This document shows positions 9,286 through 17,452 of a stretch of DNA of 31,018 nucleotides, one piece after another. Source of the DNA: JAZDEY01 sp043808325 [NCBI: Candidatus Eiseniibacteriota bacterium]. Lineage in GTDB: Bacteria > Arandabacterota > Arandabacteria > Arandabacterales. The notes under the pieces are model-generated. The model saw only the letters and a program-made list of their open reading frames with translations. It was not told where the DNA came from and did not search any database. Position 1 is the first letter of the stretch. Every line of letters starts with the position of its first letter. The stretch covers positions 1 to 31,018 of the forward strand of contig JAZDEY010000055.1 in NCBI GenBank assembly GCA_043808325.1, given 5' to 3'. The position numbers were made by a program, and so were the translations under genes.

Positions 9286-10693
9286 CGCCTTCCCTGGCAC
9301 CGACTGCCAGCTCCAGGGCCTTGATCTTGTAGCGCAGCTTGTCCCGCTTGATTCCGAGTAGCCTCGCTGCCTCACTTTGATTGTAGTCGGCCTGTCTCAA
9401 AGCCCTGTCTATCAGTTCTCTCTCAATATTGCAGATCATCCCGTCAAAATCAATACCGTTCTCCGCGATGCGGTTGGAGAGGGCATTCTCGAGAGCGCGG
9501 ATAGTCTGATTGCCCGATCCGCTTGCCAGGTCCCCGAAGGACAGGTGCTCGGCTTCGACGATCTCGCCTTCAAAGAGCAGCACCGTCCGCTCAATCACGT
9601 TCTTGAGCTCTCGGACATTGCCCGGCCAGGCATAATTGCACATCGCCTTCAGAGCCTTCTCCGAGAAACCCTTGAAATCCTTGGAAAAGGCCTTGTTGAA
9701 GTTGTTGAGGAAATGCTTGGCAAGCAGCTCGATGTCCTCTCGTCGCTCCCGTAGGGGCGGCACTCTGATGGGAACCACCTTGAGCCTGTAGTAAAGATCT
9801 TCCCGAAAGAGCCCCTCCCTCACCCTCTGGGCAAGGTCCTTGTTGGTGGCCGATATGATCCTGAGACTCACCTTTATGTCCTGAGTGCCCCCAACCCGCT
9901 TGAAGGTCATGCGCTCAATTACGCGCAGCAGTTTCACCTGGATGGTGAGGCTCATCTCGCCTACTTCGTCAAGGAAGACCGTACCACCGTTGGCGAGCTC
10001 CAGGAGCCCCCGCTTCTGAGCCTTGGCATCGGTGAAGGCCCCGCGTTCGTGACCGAATAGTTCGCTCTCGAGCAATTCCTCGGGAAGTGAACCGCAGTTT
10101 ATCTCCATCAACGGTTCGTCCTTGCGCGGGCCGAGCATATGGATCATGTTGGCAACCAGCTCCTTGCCGGTCCCGCTCTCGCCCTCCACCAGCACGGTGG
10201 TGGTATCGCTCTTGGCGAGATTCTCCACCATGGTCATCAAAGTCTGCATCGCCGCGCTGCCGCCAACCACGAAGTCGAAGTCGAAACGCAGCAGGCGCTG
10301 CCGCCTCAGATGGGCGAGCTCAAGCCAGATTCTCTGGGAGTCAAGCGCCCGCCGGAGTGTGATCAGCAGCCGGTCGATGTCAACGGGCTTGCCTATGTAG
10401 TCGAAAGCACCTGTCTTTATTGCCTTAACCGCGGAGGACACCTCGCCGTAGGCCGTGATCATGATCACCGGGGTCTGCTTGTCGATCTGCTTGATTCTCT
10501 CGAGAAGTTCCATCCCGCTCATGCCAGGCAGCTTGAGATCCAGGATCGCGGCGTCGGGATGCTCCGTGGCGAGATACTCCATGGCCTGCTCGCCGGAGGA
10601 AGCCTGAGCCACCTCGTGGCCCTCATCCTCAAGGGCTTTGGAGAGGAAATGCCTTATTGTGTCCTGGTCGTCGACTATAAGCACTTTGGCCAT
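9272..10693 (-). CDS. NtrC-family sigma-54-dependent response regulator
   Basis: A 473-residue three-domain transcription activator. The receiver domain (residues ~3-115) has acidic Asp8-Asp9, phospho-acceptor Asp52, Thr80 and Lys102. The AAA+ domain (~145-370) has Walker A GESGTGKE at 171-178, the sigma-54-contacting GAFTDA loop at 218-223 and Walker B in GTVFLDEVGEM. A Fis-type helix-turn-helix closes the protein (NQSEAARLLGIKRDKLRYKI). I prefer the ATG at 10693 because AGGAG lies six bases upstream; a GTG at 10696 is too close. It follows the kinase gene by a few bases and is its likely partner. GAFTDA has Asp where GAFTGA has the usual second Gly; this variant is known in working family members. 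Confidence 0.95.
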   Translation of the reverse strand: MAKVLIVDDQDTIRHFLSKALEDEGHEVAQASSGEQAMEYLATEHPDAAILDLKLPGMSGMELLERIKQIDKQTPVIMITAYGEVSSAVKAIKTGAFDYIGKPVDIDRLLITLRRALDSQRIWLELAHLRRQRLLRFDFDFVVGGSAAMQTLMTMVENLAKSDTTTVLVEGESGTGKELVANMIHMLGPRKDEPLMEINCGSLPEELLESELFGHERGAFTDAKAQKRGLLELANGGTVFLDEVGEMSLTIQVKLLRVIERMTFKRVGGTQDIKVSLRIISATNKDLAQRVREGLFREDLYYRLKVVPIRVPPLRERREDIELLAKHFLNNFNKAFSKDFKGFSEKALKAMCNYAWPGNVRELKNVIERTVLLFEGEIVEAEHLSFGDLASGSGNQTIRALENALSNRIAENGIDFDGMICNIERELIDRALRQADYNQSEAARLLGIKRDKLRYKIKALELAVGAREGDAAS

Positions 10694-10707
10694 CACCGGC
10701 TCCTGGT

Positions 10708-12321
10708 TTAGCCCCTAAGCGGCAGCTCGATCACGAGGCTTGCGCCCCCTTCAAGCGGCTGCTCAACTCTGATCCTGCCGCCGTGTTCCTCGATTATGGC
10801 TTGGCTTACGCACAACCCCAAGCCGGTTCCACCCTTCTTTGTGCTGTAGAAGGGTTCGAAGATTCTCTCCCGGTCGGTGGCGGAAATGCCCGGGCCGTTA
10901 TCTTTAACCCTTATCTCCACGTAGGGATCGCGCCTCGACGTGGCGATCTCGATTCTCCCGTTCTCGTTGGCTGCTTCGATAGCATTCTTGATGATATTGA
11001 TCAGAACCTGTTGGAGTCTTTCCGGATCGGCTTCGAACTCCGGGATGCCATTCTCGAGTCTCTGCTCGAGGTGCAGTCGCTTCTTCACCAGGTCTTCGCT
11101 GAGGCAGAAGAGGCTCTTGGCGATCACATCGTTTATTGAGGTCCTCTTCGGCACCAGCTGCGGCGGCCGAGCGATCTTGTAAAGGTCATCGACGATTCGG
11201 TTGAGACGTGCGATCTCAGTCAGGATGAAGTCAACCGTATCTTCCTCGGTCACACCCGGCTGCAGCCGTTTGGCCAGGTACTGGATGCCGGCAGCGATGC
11301 CGGTCAGCGGATTCTTTATCTCGTGTGCAACGCTTGAAGTAAAACGTCCCAGCAGTTTGAGCCACTCCCTGCGAAAGTCTCTATCCTGCTGCTCGGCAGT
11401 GCTCCTGAGGATAATCAGATAGTCGGACCCTGCCCCGGGTTTGGCAAGCGTGTAGGCCCGGACTTTAAGATCCTCGCCATCCTGAAACGCAACCTGTCCC
11501 TGGTTCTCGCCCTGCCCCGGGTTGGTGGCAAGGGCCTCGATCCTTCCCCGGATCGCCGAGAGTCGCTCGGGCCCGATCTTCTCGAAGAGAGATCCCCGCT
11601 TGGCGGCCAGATGCCCGCCGCACTCGGAGATACCGAAGGAGTAGCCCTCCTTCTCCAGCAGACTCTGGATCGCACCCAAGATCTCGGGGCCGCACGGGGG
11701 CTCGGGCGGTGCCATCGATAGGCGTACCAGTCCGGCCGCGAGACAGGCCTTCAGTTCAAGCGCATGATCGCTTTCCGGTTTTGCAGTGTCGGCCGCAAGA
11801 ACGAAGAACGCCCGGCCGGCGGGCGATAGCAGGCCGCCTGAATCCTGATCTCCCGCAGGCCCATCCCCCTGAACCTCACGGGCGGCGATCGGCAGAGGCA
11901 GAGCCGCGGTCGGCATAAAGAAGAAGGCGATTGTCGAATCCATTGGAATCAGGTCACACCAGTTGCCGTCGCAAGGAAATGCCTCGGTGGTGACGAAGAT
12001 CTTCGCGCGTCCGCCCGCCGGCACGGCCCTGAGAATCAGCTTGGAGAGCGGCCCCCTGTCATCAAGCGCCGGTATCGTGAGGTTTGAGGTGAGGCCGCAT
12101 TTACCCGCAACGGTCACTGTGGCGGATTTCCGATCCGATGGGACTTCCACCAGCGCAAGAAGCTCGAGCTGAAGGTACGTGGCTAGCCACACCAGATAGG
12201 ATGCCTGGTCCCGTTGCTCGGGGAGATCTGCATCCAGAAGTAGGGTCGTCTGCCCCTCAGCATCACGCTTCTTCGGATCAAACGACCTCATCAATCCCTT
12301 GATACCAGGCAGTGACAGCAT
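10708..12321 (-). CDS. Soluble sensor histidine kinase
   Basis: A 537-residue kinase without a predicted membrane segment, so it should sense a cytoplasmic signal. The C-terminal half holds the dimerisation domain with phospho-acceptor His333 in VAHEIKNPL. The ATP-binding domain follows, with an N box (INIIKNAIEAANENG), G1 box (VKDNGPGIS) and G2 box (GGTGLGLCVSQAI). The first ~320 residues do not match a domain I can name: residues ~35-150 look GAF-like and ~205-315 PAS-like, separated by a low-complexity linker near 150-165. It is the cognate partner of the downstream NtrC-type regulator, with an AtoS/NtrB-like kinase module. The signal is unknown. Confidence 0.92.
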   Translation of the reverse strand: MLSLPGIKGLMRSFDPKKRDAEGQTTLLLDADLPEQRDQASYLVWLATYLQLELLALVEVPSDRKSATVTVAGKCGLTSNLTIPALDDRGPLSKLILRAVPAGGRAKIFVTTEAFPCDGNWCDLIPMDSTIAFFFMPTAALPLPIAAREVQGDGPAGDQDSGGLLSPAGRAFFVLAADTAKPESDHALELKACLAAGLVRLSMAPPEPPCGPEILGAIQSLLEKEGYSFGISECGGHLAAKRGSLFEKIGPERLSAIRGRIEALATNPGQGENQGQVAFQDGEDLKVRAYTLAKPGAGSDYLIILRSTAEQQDRDFRREWLKLLGRFTSSVAHEIKNPLTGIAAGIQYLAKRLQPGVTEEDTVDFILTEIARLNRIVDDLYKIARPPQLVPKRTSINDVIAKSLFCLSEDLVKKRLHLEQRLENGIPEFEADPERLQQVLINIIKNAIEAANENGRIEIATSRRDPYVEIRVKDNGPGISATDRERIFEPFYSTKKGGTGLGLCVSQAIIEEHGGRIRVEQPLEGGASLVIELPLRG

Positions 12322-12401
12322 TACGCTCCCGTCGATCGATCCACGATGGATACTTCTTGCCAGTCTATAGTTCGGCTGTAAACGGGGCGGACTTTAGCGG
12401 A

Positions 12402-13352
12402 CTAATCGCTTGAATTCGAACGGTTTCGGAGGAACCACCCGACGGTCGCCTTCAGACCATCGTCGAAGCTCACTGCGGGTCGGTAACCGAGGAGCCGGCC
12501 GGCCAGGGATATATCGCCCTGAGAGTGCACCACGTCGCCGGCTCGTCGCGGAGCATAAGTAGGGGATGTCTTGCTCGCGGTTAGCTCCTGGAGTTTCGTG
12601 ACAAGTTGATTGAGGGTGTACCTTGCGCCGCAGGCCACGTTGATCACTCGGCCGCCAGCGTTAGTCGATCTTACGGCCAGCAGATTGGCCTCAACTGCAT
12701 TGTCTATGTAAGTGAAGTCTCTTGACTGCTCACCGTCCCCGTAGATCACGGGGCTCTCGCCTGCCAGCAGCCTGGTTATGAAGATCGGGATCACGGCAGC
12801 GTAAAGGGACTTGGGATCCTGGTAGGGCCCAAAGATGTTGAAGTACCTGAGGCTCACCGTATGAAGTCCGTAGATATCATGGAACACCCTGGCGTAGAAC
12901 TCGCCGGTCAGCTTCGAAATGGCATAGGGGGAAAGCGGCTCAGATTTCATGTCTTCCATCTTCGGAAGCGTAGGGTTGTCCCCGTAGGCGGAGGACGACG
13001 CCGCAAAGACAAATCGCTTCACCGCGGCTTCTCTTGCGGCCATGAGGCAATTGAGTGTGCCGCCGATGTTGACGGCATTGGTGGTAACGGGATCGTCGAC
13101 CGAACGCACCACTGAGACCACCGCGGCATGGTGAAACACGTTATCGATTCCCCGCATCGCCCGCTTGACTGCATCCAAATCGGATACGCTGCCCTCGACA
13201 ACCTCGATTTTGTCCCTTATGTCGCGGAGGTTCTCGGCCTTGCCTGTTGAGAAATCATCAAGGACTACAACTTCTTCCCCCAGGCTTACCAGCTTCCTTG
13301 CGAGGTTGGAACCTATGAAACCGGCCCCACCCGTTATGAGGTTCCTTTTCAT
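12402..13352 (-). CDS. NAD-dependent nucleotide-sugar epimerase
   Basis: A 316-residue extended short-chain dehydrogenase/reductase. The Rossmann motif GGAGFIG is at residues 8-14, and the catalytic YxxxK is Tyr143/Lys147 in SPYAISKLTGE. The segment LRYFNIFGPYQDPKSLYAAVIP is typical of UDP-GlcNAc 4-epimerases (WbpP/TviC type) and related UDP-glucose 4-epimerases. It follows a UDP-sugar 6-dehydrogenase by 23 bases. The pair resembles the Vi-antigen pair tviB-tviC, which yields UDP-GalNAcA, so a uronic acid precursor for a surface polysaccharide is the likely product. The exact substrate is not determined. Closest alternatives are GalE or a UDP-glucuronate epimerase. Confidence 0.9.
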   Translation of the reverse strand: MKRNLITGGAGFIGSNLARKLVSLGEEVVVLDDFSTGKAENLRDIRDKIEVVEGSVSDLDAVKRAMRGIDNVFHHAAVVSVVRSVDDPVTTNAVNIGGTLNCLMAAREAAVKRFVFAASSSAYGDNPTLPKMEDMKSEPLSPYAISKLTGEFYARVFHDIYGLHTVSLRYFNIFGPYQDPKSLYAAVIPIFITRLLAGESPVIYGDGEQSRDFTYIDNAVEANLLAVRSTNAGGRVINVACGARYTLNQLVTKLQELTASKTSPTYAPRRAGDVVHSQGDISLAGRLLGYRPAVSFDDGLKATVGWFLRNRSNSSD

Positions 13353-13375
13353 GTCGGTTGTCAGCTGCTCCTTGT

Positions 13376-14701
13376 CTAGATCCTCTTTATCTTGCGGGCC
13401 CTGTACTTCCTGAGTGCGTTGCGCGTATCAACGATTGCACGCGATCCCCTCACGATCATACCATAGTCAAATGCTGCGTGATCAGCAACTATCACTGCGC
13501 AATCGTTGGATTTCAAGATCTTAGGCGATAACCGGCTGGCGCGCATCAATGTGCCATCGACTCTGATCTCCCGGACGTGAGGATCGGCAAACGATACCTT
13601 AGCGCCCTTTGCCCCCAGCTCCCGCATAATGTCAATTGCGGGGGATTCACGGGTGTCGTTGACATTGGCCTTGTAGGCGACACCAAGGATGAGCACCTTG
13701 GAGCCCTTCAGACTCTTCCGGGATTCATTAAGGGCATCGGCCACTTTGGCGACAACGTAGTCGGGCATGCTTGCATTGATCTGGCCGGCAAGCTCTATGA
13801 AGCGCGGTTCGAAACCGGCCATCTTAGCCTTCCATGAAAGATAGAATGGGTCGATCGGAATGCAGTGCCCACCGAGTCCCGGCCCAGGCAGAAACTTCAA
13901 GAAACCAAAAGGCTTGGTCGCGGCGGCCTCGATCACCTCCCAGACATCAATCCCCATCCGGTCGCACATCAGGCACATCTCGTTCACGAGACCGATGTTG
14001 ACACTCCGGAAAGTGTTCTCCAACAACTTGACCATCTCCGCGACCGTGGTCGATGAGACCGGAACCACGCTATCGATGCACGTTCTATAGAGATCACAGG
14101 CAACCGTCGTGCATCTGTGGGTTATTCCGCCGACGACCTTTGGAATGTTGGCGGTCTTGTGAGTCGGATTTCCCGGGTCCACCCTCTCGGGTGAAAATGC
14201 AAGAAAGAAGTCCTCGCCGACCCGCAGCTTCTTCTGCTCCAGCCGCGTGAGAATCACTTCCTCGGTGGTGCCGGGGTAAGTGGTGCTCTCCAGGATTATC
14301 AGCTGCCCCCGTTTAAGGTACCTGGATATGTGCTCGACCGCATCGATGATGTAGGAGATGTCGGGATCCTTGGTCTTGCGCAGTGGCGTCGGCACGCAGA
14401 TATCAATCGCATCTGACCGCCGCAGGACGCTGTAGTCCGACGTGGCAGTGAGCCTCCCCTGTCTGACCACCGCCCTAAGGTCCGCATCAGACACGTCCTG
14501 AACATAGGACTTGCCTCTGTTGACCATCCCGACCTTGGCGAGATCCACGTCGATCCCGTAAACCCTAAGGCCAGCCTTGGCCATCTCAACGGCGAGGGGA
14601 AGGCCAACGTAGCCCAAACCGATTACGGATAAGGTCGCGCGGCGTTTCTTGATCCTCGTTCTCAGCTTGGTGAGAACGGTGTTCTCTTTCCGCTTAGCCA
14701 T
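13376..14701 (-). CDS. UDP-sugar 6-dehydrogenase (WbpA/WbpO/TviB type)
   Basis: A 441-residue NAD-dependent dehydrogenase that oxidises the C6 hydroxyl of a UDP-N-acetylhexosamine to a carboxylate in two steps. The NAD motif GLGYVG is at residues 28-33. The central helix domain follows, and the catalytic Cys280 sits in PGLGGHCIPIDPFYLSWKA. The C-terminal UDP-binding domain contains LGVAYKANVNDTRESPA. The ATG at 14701 has AAGGA seven bases upstream, which supports this start although it lies 40 bases inside the upstream diguanylate cyclase gene. The GGHCIPIDP form favours UDP-GlcNAc/ManNAc/GalNAc substrates over UDP-glucose. It works with the adjacent epimerase. Confidence 0.93.
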   Translation of the reverse strand: MAKRKENTVLTKLRTRIKKRRATLSVIGLGYVGLPLAVEMAKAGLRVYGIDVDLAKVGMVNRGKSYVQDVSDADLRAVVRQGRLTATSDYSVLRRSDAIDICVPTPLRKTKDPDISYIIDAVEHISRYLKRGQLIILESTTYPGTTEEVILTRLEQKKLRVGEDFFLAFSPERVDPGNPTHKTANIPKVVGGITHRCTTVACDLYRTCIDSVVPVSSTTVAEMVKLLENTFRSVNIGLVNEMCLMCDRMGIDVWEVIEAAATKPFGFLKFLPGPGLGGHCIPIDPFYLSWKAKMAGFEPRFIELAGQINASMPDYVVAKVADALNESRKSLKGSKVLILGVAYKANVNDTRESPAIDIMRELGAKGAKVSFADPHVREIRVDGTLMRASRLSPKILKSNDCAVIVADHAAFDYGMIVRGSRAIVDTRNALRKYRARKIKRI

Positions 14702-15711
14702 ACCGTGTTCCTTCCATGTCTCTTGGCCCGATACAAGGCCTTGTCGGCGCTCGCAATCAGATCCTGAACCGTTCTGCCGTCTTCGGGATACGACGCTATG
14801 CCAAAACTGGCCGTGATCTTGCCGGTGACTTCCTCTCCATGGAACTTATGCTTCTCGATCCCTTCGCGCAAGCGCTCCGCGCAGATTGCAGATCCATGCT
14901 TGAGGGTCCGCGGCAGCAACACCATGAATTCATCTCCGCCGTACTTGCACAGCATGTCGATCGCCCTTATCTTGCTGGCCGCAACCCGGGCGACCTGTCT
15001 TATCACTTCGCTTCCCCCCAGATGGCCGTGGACATCGTTGTATTCCTTGAGGCTGTCTACGTCAATCATGATGATCGAGAATACCTCGCGGTACCTCTCG
15101 GCCACGCCGACTTCCTTGCGCAGCGCATCGATCAAGAATCGATAATTGTAGGCTCCGGTGAGGCCATCGGTTATAGAAAGCGTCTGCGTTCTCTCGAATT
15201 CTCTTGCGTTCTTGATCGCAACCGCCGCCTGGCGGGCAAGCACCTCAAAGAGCTCGAGGTCTTCCGGTCTAGGCGACAGCGTCCGGGCTCCAACGACCCC
15301 TATGGCCCCGATCCTGATCCTGCGGTATCTGAGGCTTGCGCCGACCACCGTGGCCGACTTGAGCCTGCTGCCAAGGCTGTAGAGGGACCCCAGGGCCTCA
15401 GACGAATTGACGTTCCTTACCACACTGACCTTGGTGGTACGGTAGATGCTGGCGGCAAGCCCGTCCAGCCGGATCTTATCCTGCCTCAGAGCTTGCCTTC
15501 CGGTTCTCGTGGGAGGCGCATAGCAGATCCTGGTATGGGTTCCGTCCTCGTCCAAGATCGCAAAGGCTCCTCTCCCTCCCAGAATCTCGCAGGCGCACGC
15601 AAGGATTGGGACCACGATTCTCGAGATCGAAGCTCCGGTGGTAATGAGGCTCGTCGCCTCGATGAAGGTCGTGAAGACCAGGTCCAACTTATGAGACAGC
15701 GATTTCTTCAC
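14662..15711 (-). CDS. GAF-GGDEF diguanylate cyclase
   Basis: A 349-residue soluble protein with a GAF domain (about residues 20-165) followed by a GGDEF domain (about 175-345). It makes c-di-GMP from two GTP. The active-site GGDEF at 258-262 is intact. An RxxD inhibitory site (RAID) stands exactly five residues before it, so product feedback inhibition is expected. The GAF region is preceded by a coil and no membrane helix is visible, so the input signal is cytoplasmic. The GTG at 15711 has AGGAG nearby but only three bases away, so the start is uncertain by a few codons. The 3' end overlaps the UDP-sugar dehydrogenase gene by 40 bases. Confidence 0.93.
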   Translation of the reverse strand: MKKSLSHKLDLVFTTFIEATSLITTGASISRIVVPILACACEILGGRGAFAILDEDGTHTRICYAPPTRTGRQALRQDKIRLDGLAASIYRTTKVSVVRNVNSSEALGSLYSLGSRLKSATVVGASLRYRRIRIGAIGVVGARTLSPRPEDLELFEVLARQAAVAIKNAREFERTQTLSITDGLTGAYNYRFLIDALRKEVGVAERYREVFSIIMIDVDSLKEYNDVHGHLGGSEVIRQVARVAASKIRAIDMLCKYGGDEFMVLLPRTLKHGSAICAERLREGIEKHKFHGEEVTGKITASFGIASYPEDGRTVQDLIASADKALYRAKRHGRNTVWLSGKRTPFSPS

Positions 15712-15895
15712 AGGCTCCTAATCTATCTCCCGGGAAATGGGTGTGGCTCTCCTCACCTCCGGACAGATGAGGCAGCACGATACTCCAATAATGATTATCG
15801 GAAGATCCCGCGAGCTCTTGAAAGAAATGCCACTCCGGGCCGGAGGCCAAACGGACCGAGCGACCATGATCGGGGCTGAAAGGCTGATTGCAGAA

Positions 15896-15911
15896 GGCAA
15901 CACTCGCGCCA
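15896..15911 (-). promoter_or_regulatory. Candidate sigma-54 (RpoN) promoter
   Basis: The minus strand reads TGGCGCG-AGTG-TTGCC, with the diagnostic GG at -24 and GC at -12 ten bases apart. The consensus is TGGCACG-N4-TTGCW, so there are two mismatches. It lies about 185 bases upstream of the diguanylate cyclase start in a 265-base stretch that shows no convincing gene. No enhancer palindrome was identified. Chance occurrence is possible. Confidence 0.35.
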
Positions 15912-15976
15912 CGAGATCGGGAGTGCCCTTATATTTCAAATGGTTAGCTCCCCTCGTTTGAGTGCCTATTTAAGAC

Positions 15977-16054
15977 TGGTGCCCCCGGCAAGACTCGAAC
16001 TTGCGGCACGCGGTTTAGGAAACCGCTGCTCTATCCATACTGAGCTACGGGGGC
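15977..16054 (-). tRNA. tRNA-Arg (anticodon CCU)
   Basis: A full cloverleaf on the minus strand: acceptor stem GCCCCCG/CGGGGGC, D arm GCTC/GAGC, anticodon stem GCGGT/ACCGC with loop TTCCTAA (anticodon CCT), T arm GCAAG-TTCGAGT-CTTGC, and an encoded CCA end (15977-15979). It reads AGG codons. It begins six bases after the apt stop codon, so it is probably processed from the apt transcript. Confidence 0.96.
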
Positions 16055-16060
16055 ACACCT

Positions 16061-16582
16061 CTACTCATAAGTTATGACGGAGAAGACATCGTATTTGTCA
16101 AGCAGTCTCCTGCCCTTGAGATCAGCCAATTCTATAAGGAACGCGCAACCCACGATCTTTCCTCCAAGCCTCTCCACCAGGTCCGCAGCTGCCCGTGCGG
16201 TCCCGCCGGTGGCGAGGAGGTCGTCGACCAGGAGCACGCGATCCCCCTTTTCAACGGCATCCTTATGCATCTCCACGGCATCGGTACCATATTCCAGATT
16301 GTAGGTCTGCGACACGGTCTCCGATGGAAGCTTGCCGGGCTTTCTTACAATCACAACACCGCACTCCAGTTCGTACGCAAGAGCGCCGCCCAGGAGGAAC
16401 CCCCGGGCTTCGACACAGACCACCTTATCGACCTTCGACGCTTTGAACCTTGCCGCAAGAGTCTGGATCGCCAGATTGAAACCATGCTTGTCTTTGAGGA
16501 GCGTTGTTATATCGCGAAACAGAATGCCCTTCTTCGGGAAGTCAGGAATGCTTCGTATCAGGTCTCTGAGATCTGTCTGCAA
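16061..16582 (-). CDS. apt: Adenine phosphoribosyltransferase
   Basis: A 173-residue enzyme that converts adenine and PRPP to AMP in purine salvage. The start is a TTG at 16582: a full AAAGGAGG ribosome binding site lies seven bases upstream and is itself part of the open frame, so the longer start (TTG at 16600) would translate the binding site. Family landmarks are present: IPDFPKKGILFRDITTLL near the N-terminus, VEARGFLLGGALAY, RKPGKLP, and the PRPP-binding VLLVDDLLATGGT at 116-128. It is cytoplasmic and functions as a dimer in known cases. It sits between acylphosphatase and tRNA-Arg in one run of genes. Confidence 0.96.
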   Translation of the reverse strand: MQTDLRDLIRSIPDFPKKGILFRDITTLLKDKHGFNLAIQTLAARFKASKVDKVVCVEARGFLLGGALAYELECGVVIVRKPGKLPSETVSQTYNLEYGTDAVEMHKDAVEKGDRVLLVDDLLATGGTARAAADLVERLGGKIVGCAFLIELADLKGRRLLDKYDVFSVITYE

Positions 16583-16612
16583 GCTGGCTCCTCCTTTCAA
16601 GCCGACCGCTCA

Positions 16613-16894
16613 TTATGAAGCATAGTCGAAACCCTCGAGACCTTCCAGCGGTGCCTCCCAGGCCAGGTCCACCCTTTCGACGGAGGCATATCTTGGTCCG
16701 ACTCTCACGTCTTCGATGAAGCTGGTGACCGTTCCCATGGCGCCTTCCGCAACCACCTCAACACTTCCATCGGCCCGATTCTTGACGTAGCCCCTTAGCC
16801 CCAGCGCCATGGCCCTCTTCCTAACAAAATACCTGTAGCCGACCCCTTGCACAAGCCCCCAAATTCTCAGTCTCACTCTGACGAGATCCGCCAT
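16613..16894 (-). CDS. Acylphosphatase
   Basis: A 93-residue enzyme of standard length with the complete signature GLVQGVGYRYFVRKRA followed by GYVKNRADGSVEV. The catalytic residues by family comparison are Arg21 (phosphate binding) and Asn39 (water activation). It hydrolyses acyl phosphates such as acetyl- or carbamoyl-phosphate; the physiological role in bacteria is unclear. It lies between the LOG-like protein (35-base gap) and apt (30-base gap), probably in the same transcript. Confidence 0.95.
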   Translation of the reverse strand: MADLVRVRLRIWGLVQGVGYRYFVRKRAMALGLRGYVKNRADGSVEVVAEGAMGTVTSFIEDVRVGPRYASVERVDLAWEAPLEGLEGFDYAS

Positions 16895-16929
16895 ATTGCC
16901 GGCTCAGTTTGGCCCTGCTCGTCCGGGCG

Positions 16930-17403
16930 CTACCCCATGGCCTTTTCCACCGCGTCCTTGGGACTGTCGGCTCGAATGATCCCAGGCACAAGATCCCAGG
17001 AGTTGAGGCTCACCACTGGTTTTCTGAGCCCCAGGCCGAAGGCTATTTCCGAAAGAGTACCATATTCCCCGCTAACCGCAATCAGCGAGTCGCAGGTGTG
17101 GGCGATTATAGCGTTTCTCGCATGTCCCATGTTGGTCGCTATAGCGATGTCTATGTAGGAGTTGGCCTCGATCCCGGCGGCGCCGGGCAGAATCCCAACA
17201 GTGATCCCGCCCTCATCTTTGGCTCCCCTCGCAGCCGCCTCCATCACTCCGCCGAGACCGCCACAGACCAGCACGCTGCCGGTCCTGGCGACCAGGCGCC
17301 CGACCTCTTCCGCCATGGCGAGGGCTTCCTGGGAGGCCACCGATGCCCCGATCACGCCTATCAGTCTGGCCCTCTTGGGCGCCTTCTGGCCTGCTTGCAT
17401 CAT
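16930..17403 (-). CDS. LOG-like Rossmann-fold protein (TIGR00725-type)
   Basis: A 157-residue protein of the SLOG superfamily that includes LOG/lysine-decarboxylase-like proteins. Seen: IGVIGAS at the first strand, CGGLGGVMEAAARGA as the nucleotide-binding loop, and SGEYGTLSEIAFGLGLRKP, which corresponds to the PGGxGTxxE region but with SGEYGT, as in the TIGR00725 group. True LOG enzymes release cytokinin bases from nucleotide monophosphates; this group has no settled function. Two adjacent ATG codons (17403 and 17400) could start it. The position beside apt makes a nucleotide-related role plausible but unproven. Confidence 0.85.
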   Translation of the reverse strand: MMQAGQKAPKRARLIGVIGASVASQEALAMAEEVGRLVARTGSVLVCGGLGGVMEAAARGAKDEGGITVGILPGAAGIEANSYIDIAIATNMGHARNAIIAHTCDSLIAVSGEYGTLSEIAFGLGLRKPVVSLNSWDLVPGIIRADSPKDAVEKAMG

Positions 17404-17452
17404 CTGAGGCCATCACCTCGCTCGTCGGAAGCCCGGCCTCCGGGTCTAGAGA

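Noticed and set aside
14716-15879. A 387-codon open frame on the plus strand
   Set aside because: It lies opposite the well-supported diguanylate cyclase gene, its product matches no family and has low-complexity Arg/Gly/Pro content typical of antisense frames in GC-rich DNA.
15718-15939. Short frames on both strands between tRNA-Arg and the diguanylate cyclase gene
   Set aside because: The plus-strand frame has a faint resemblance to the start of a sigma-54 AAA+ domain (IIGRSRELLKEM) but nothing follows. The minus-strand frame has no ribosome binding site or recognisable product. The 265-base stretch is treated as intergenic with a candidate sigma-54 promoter.
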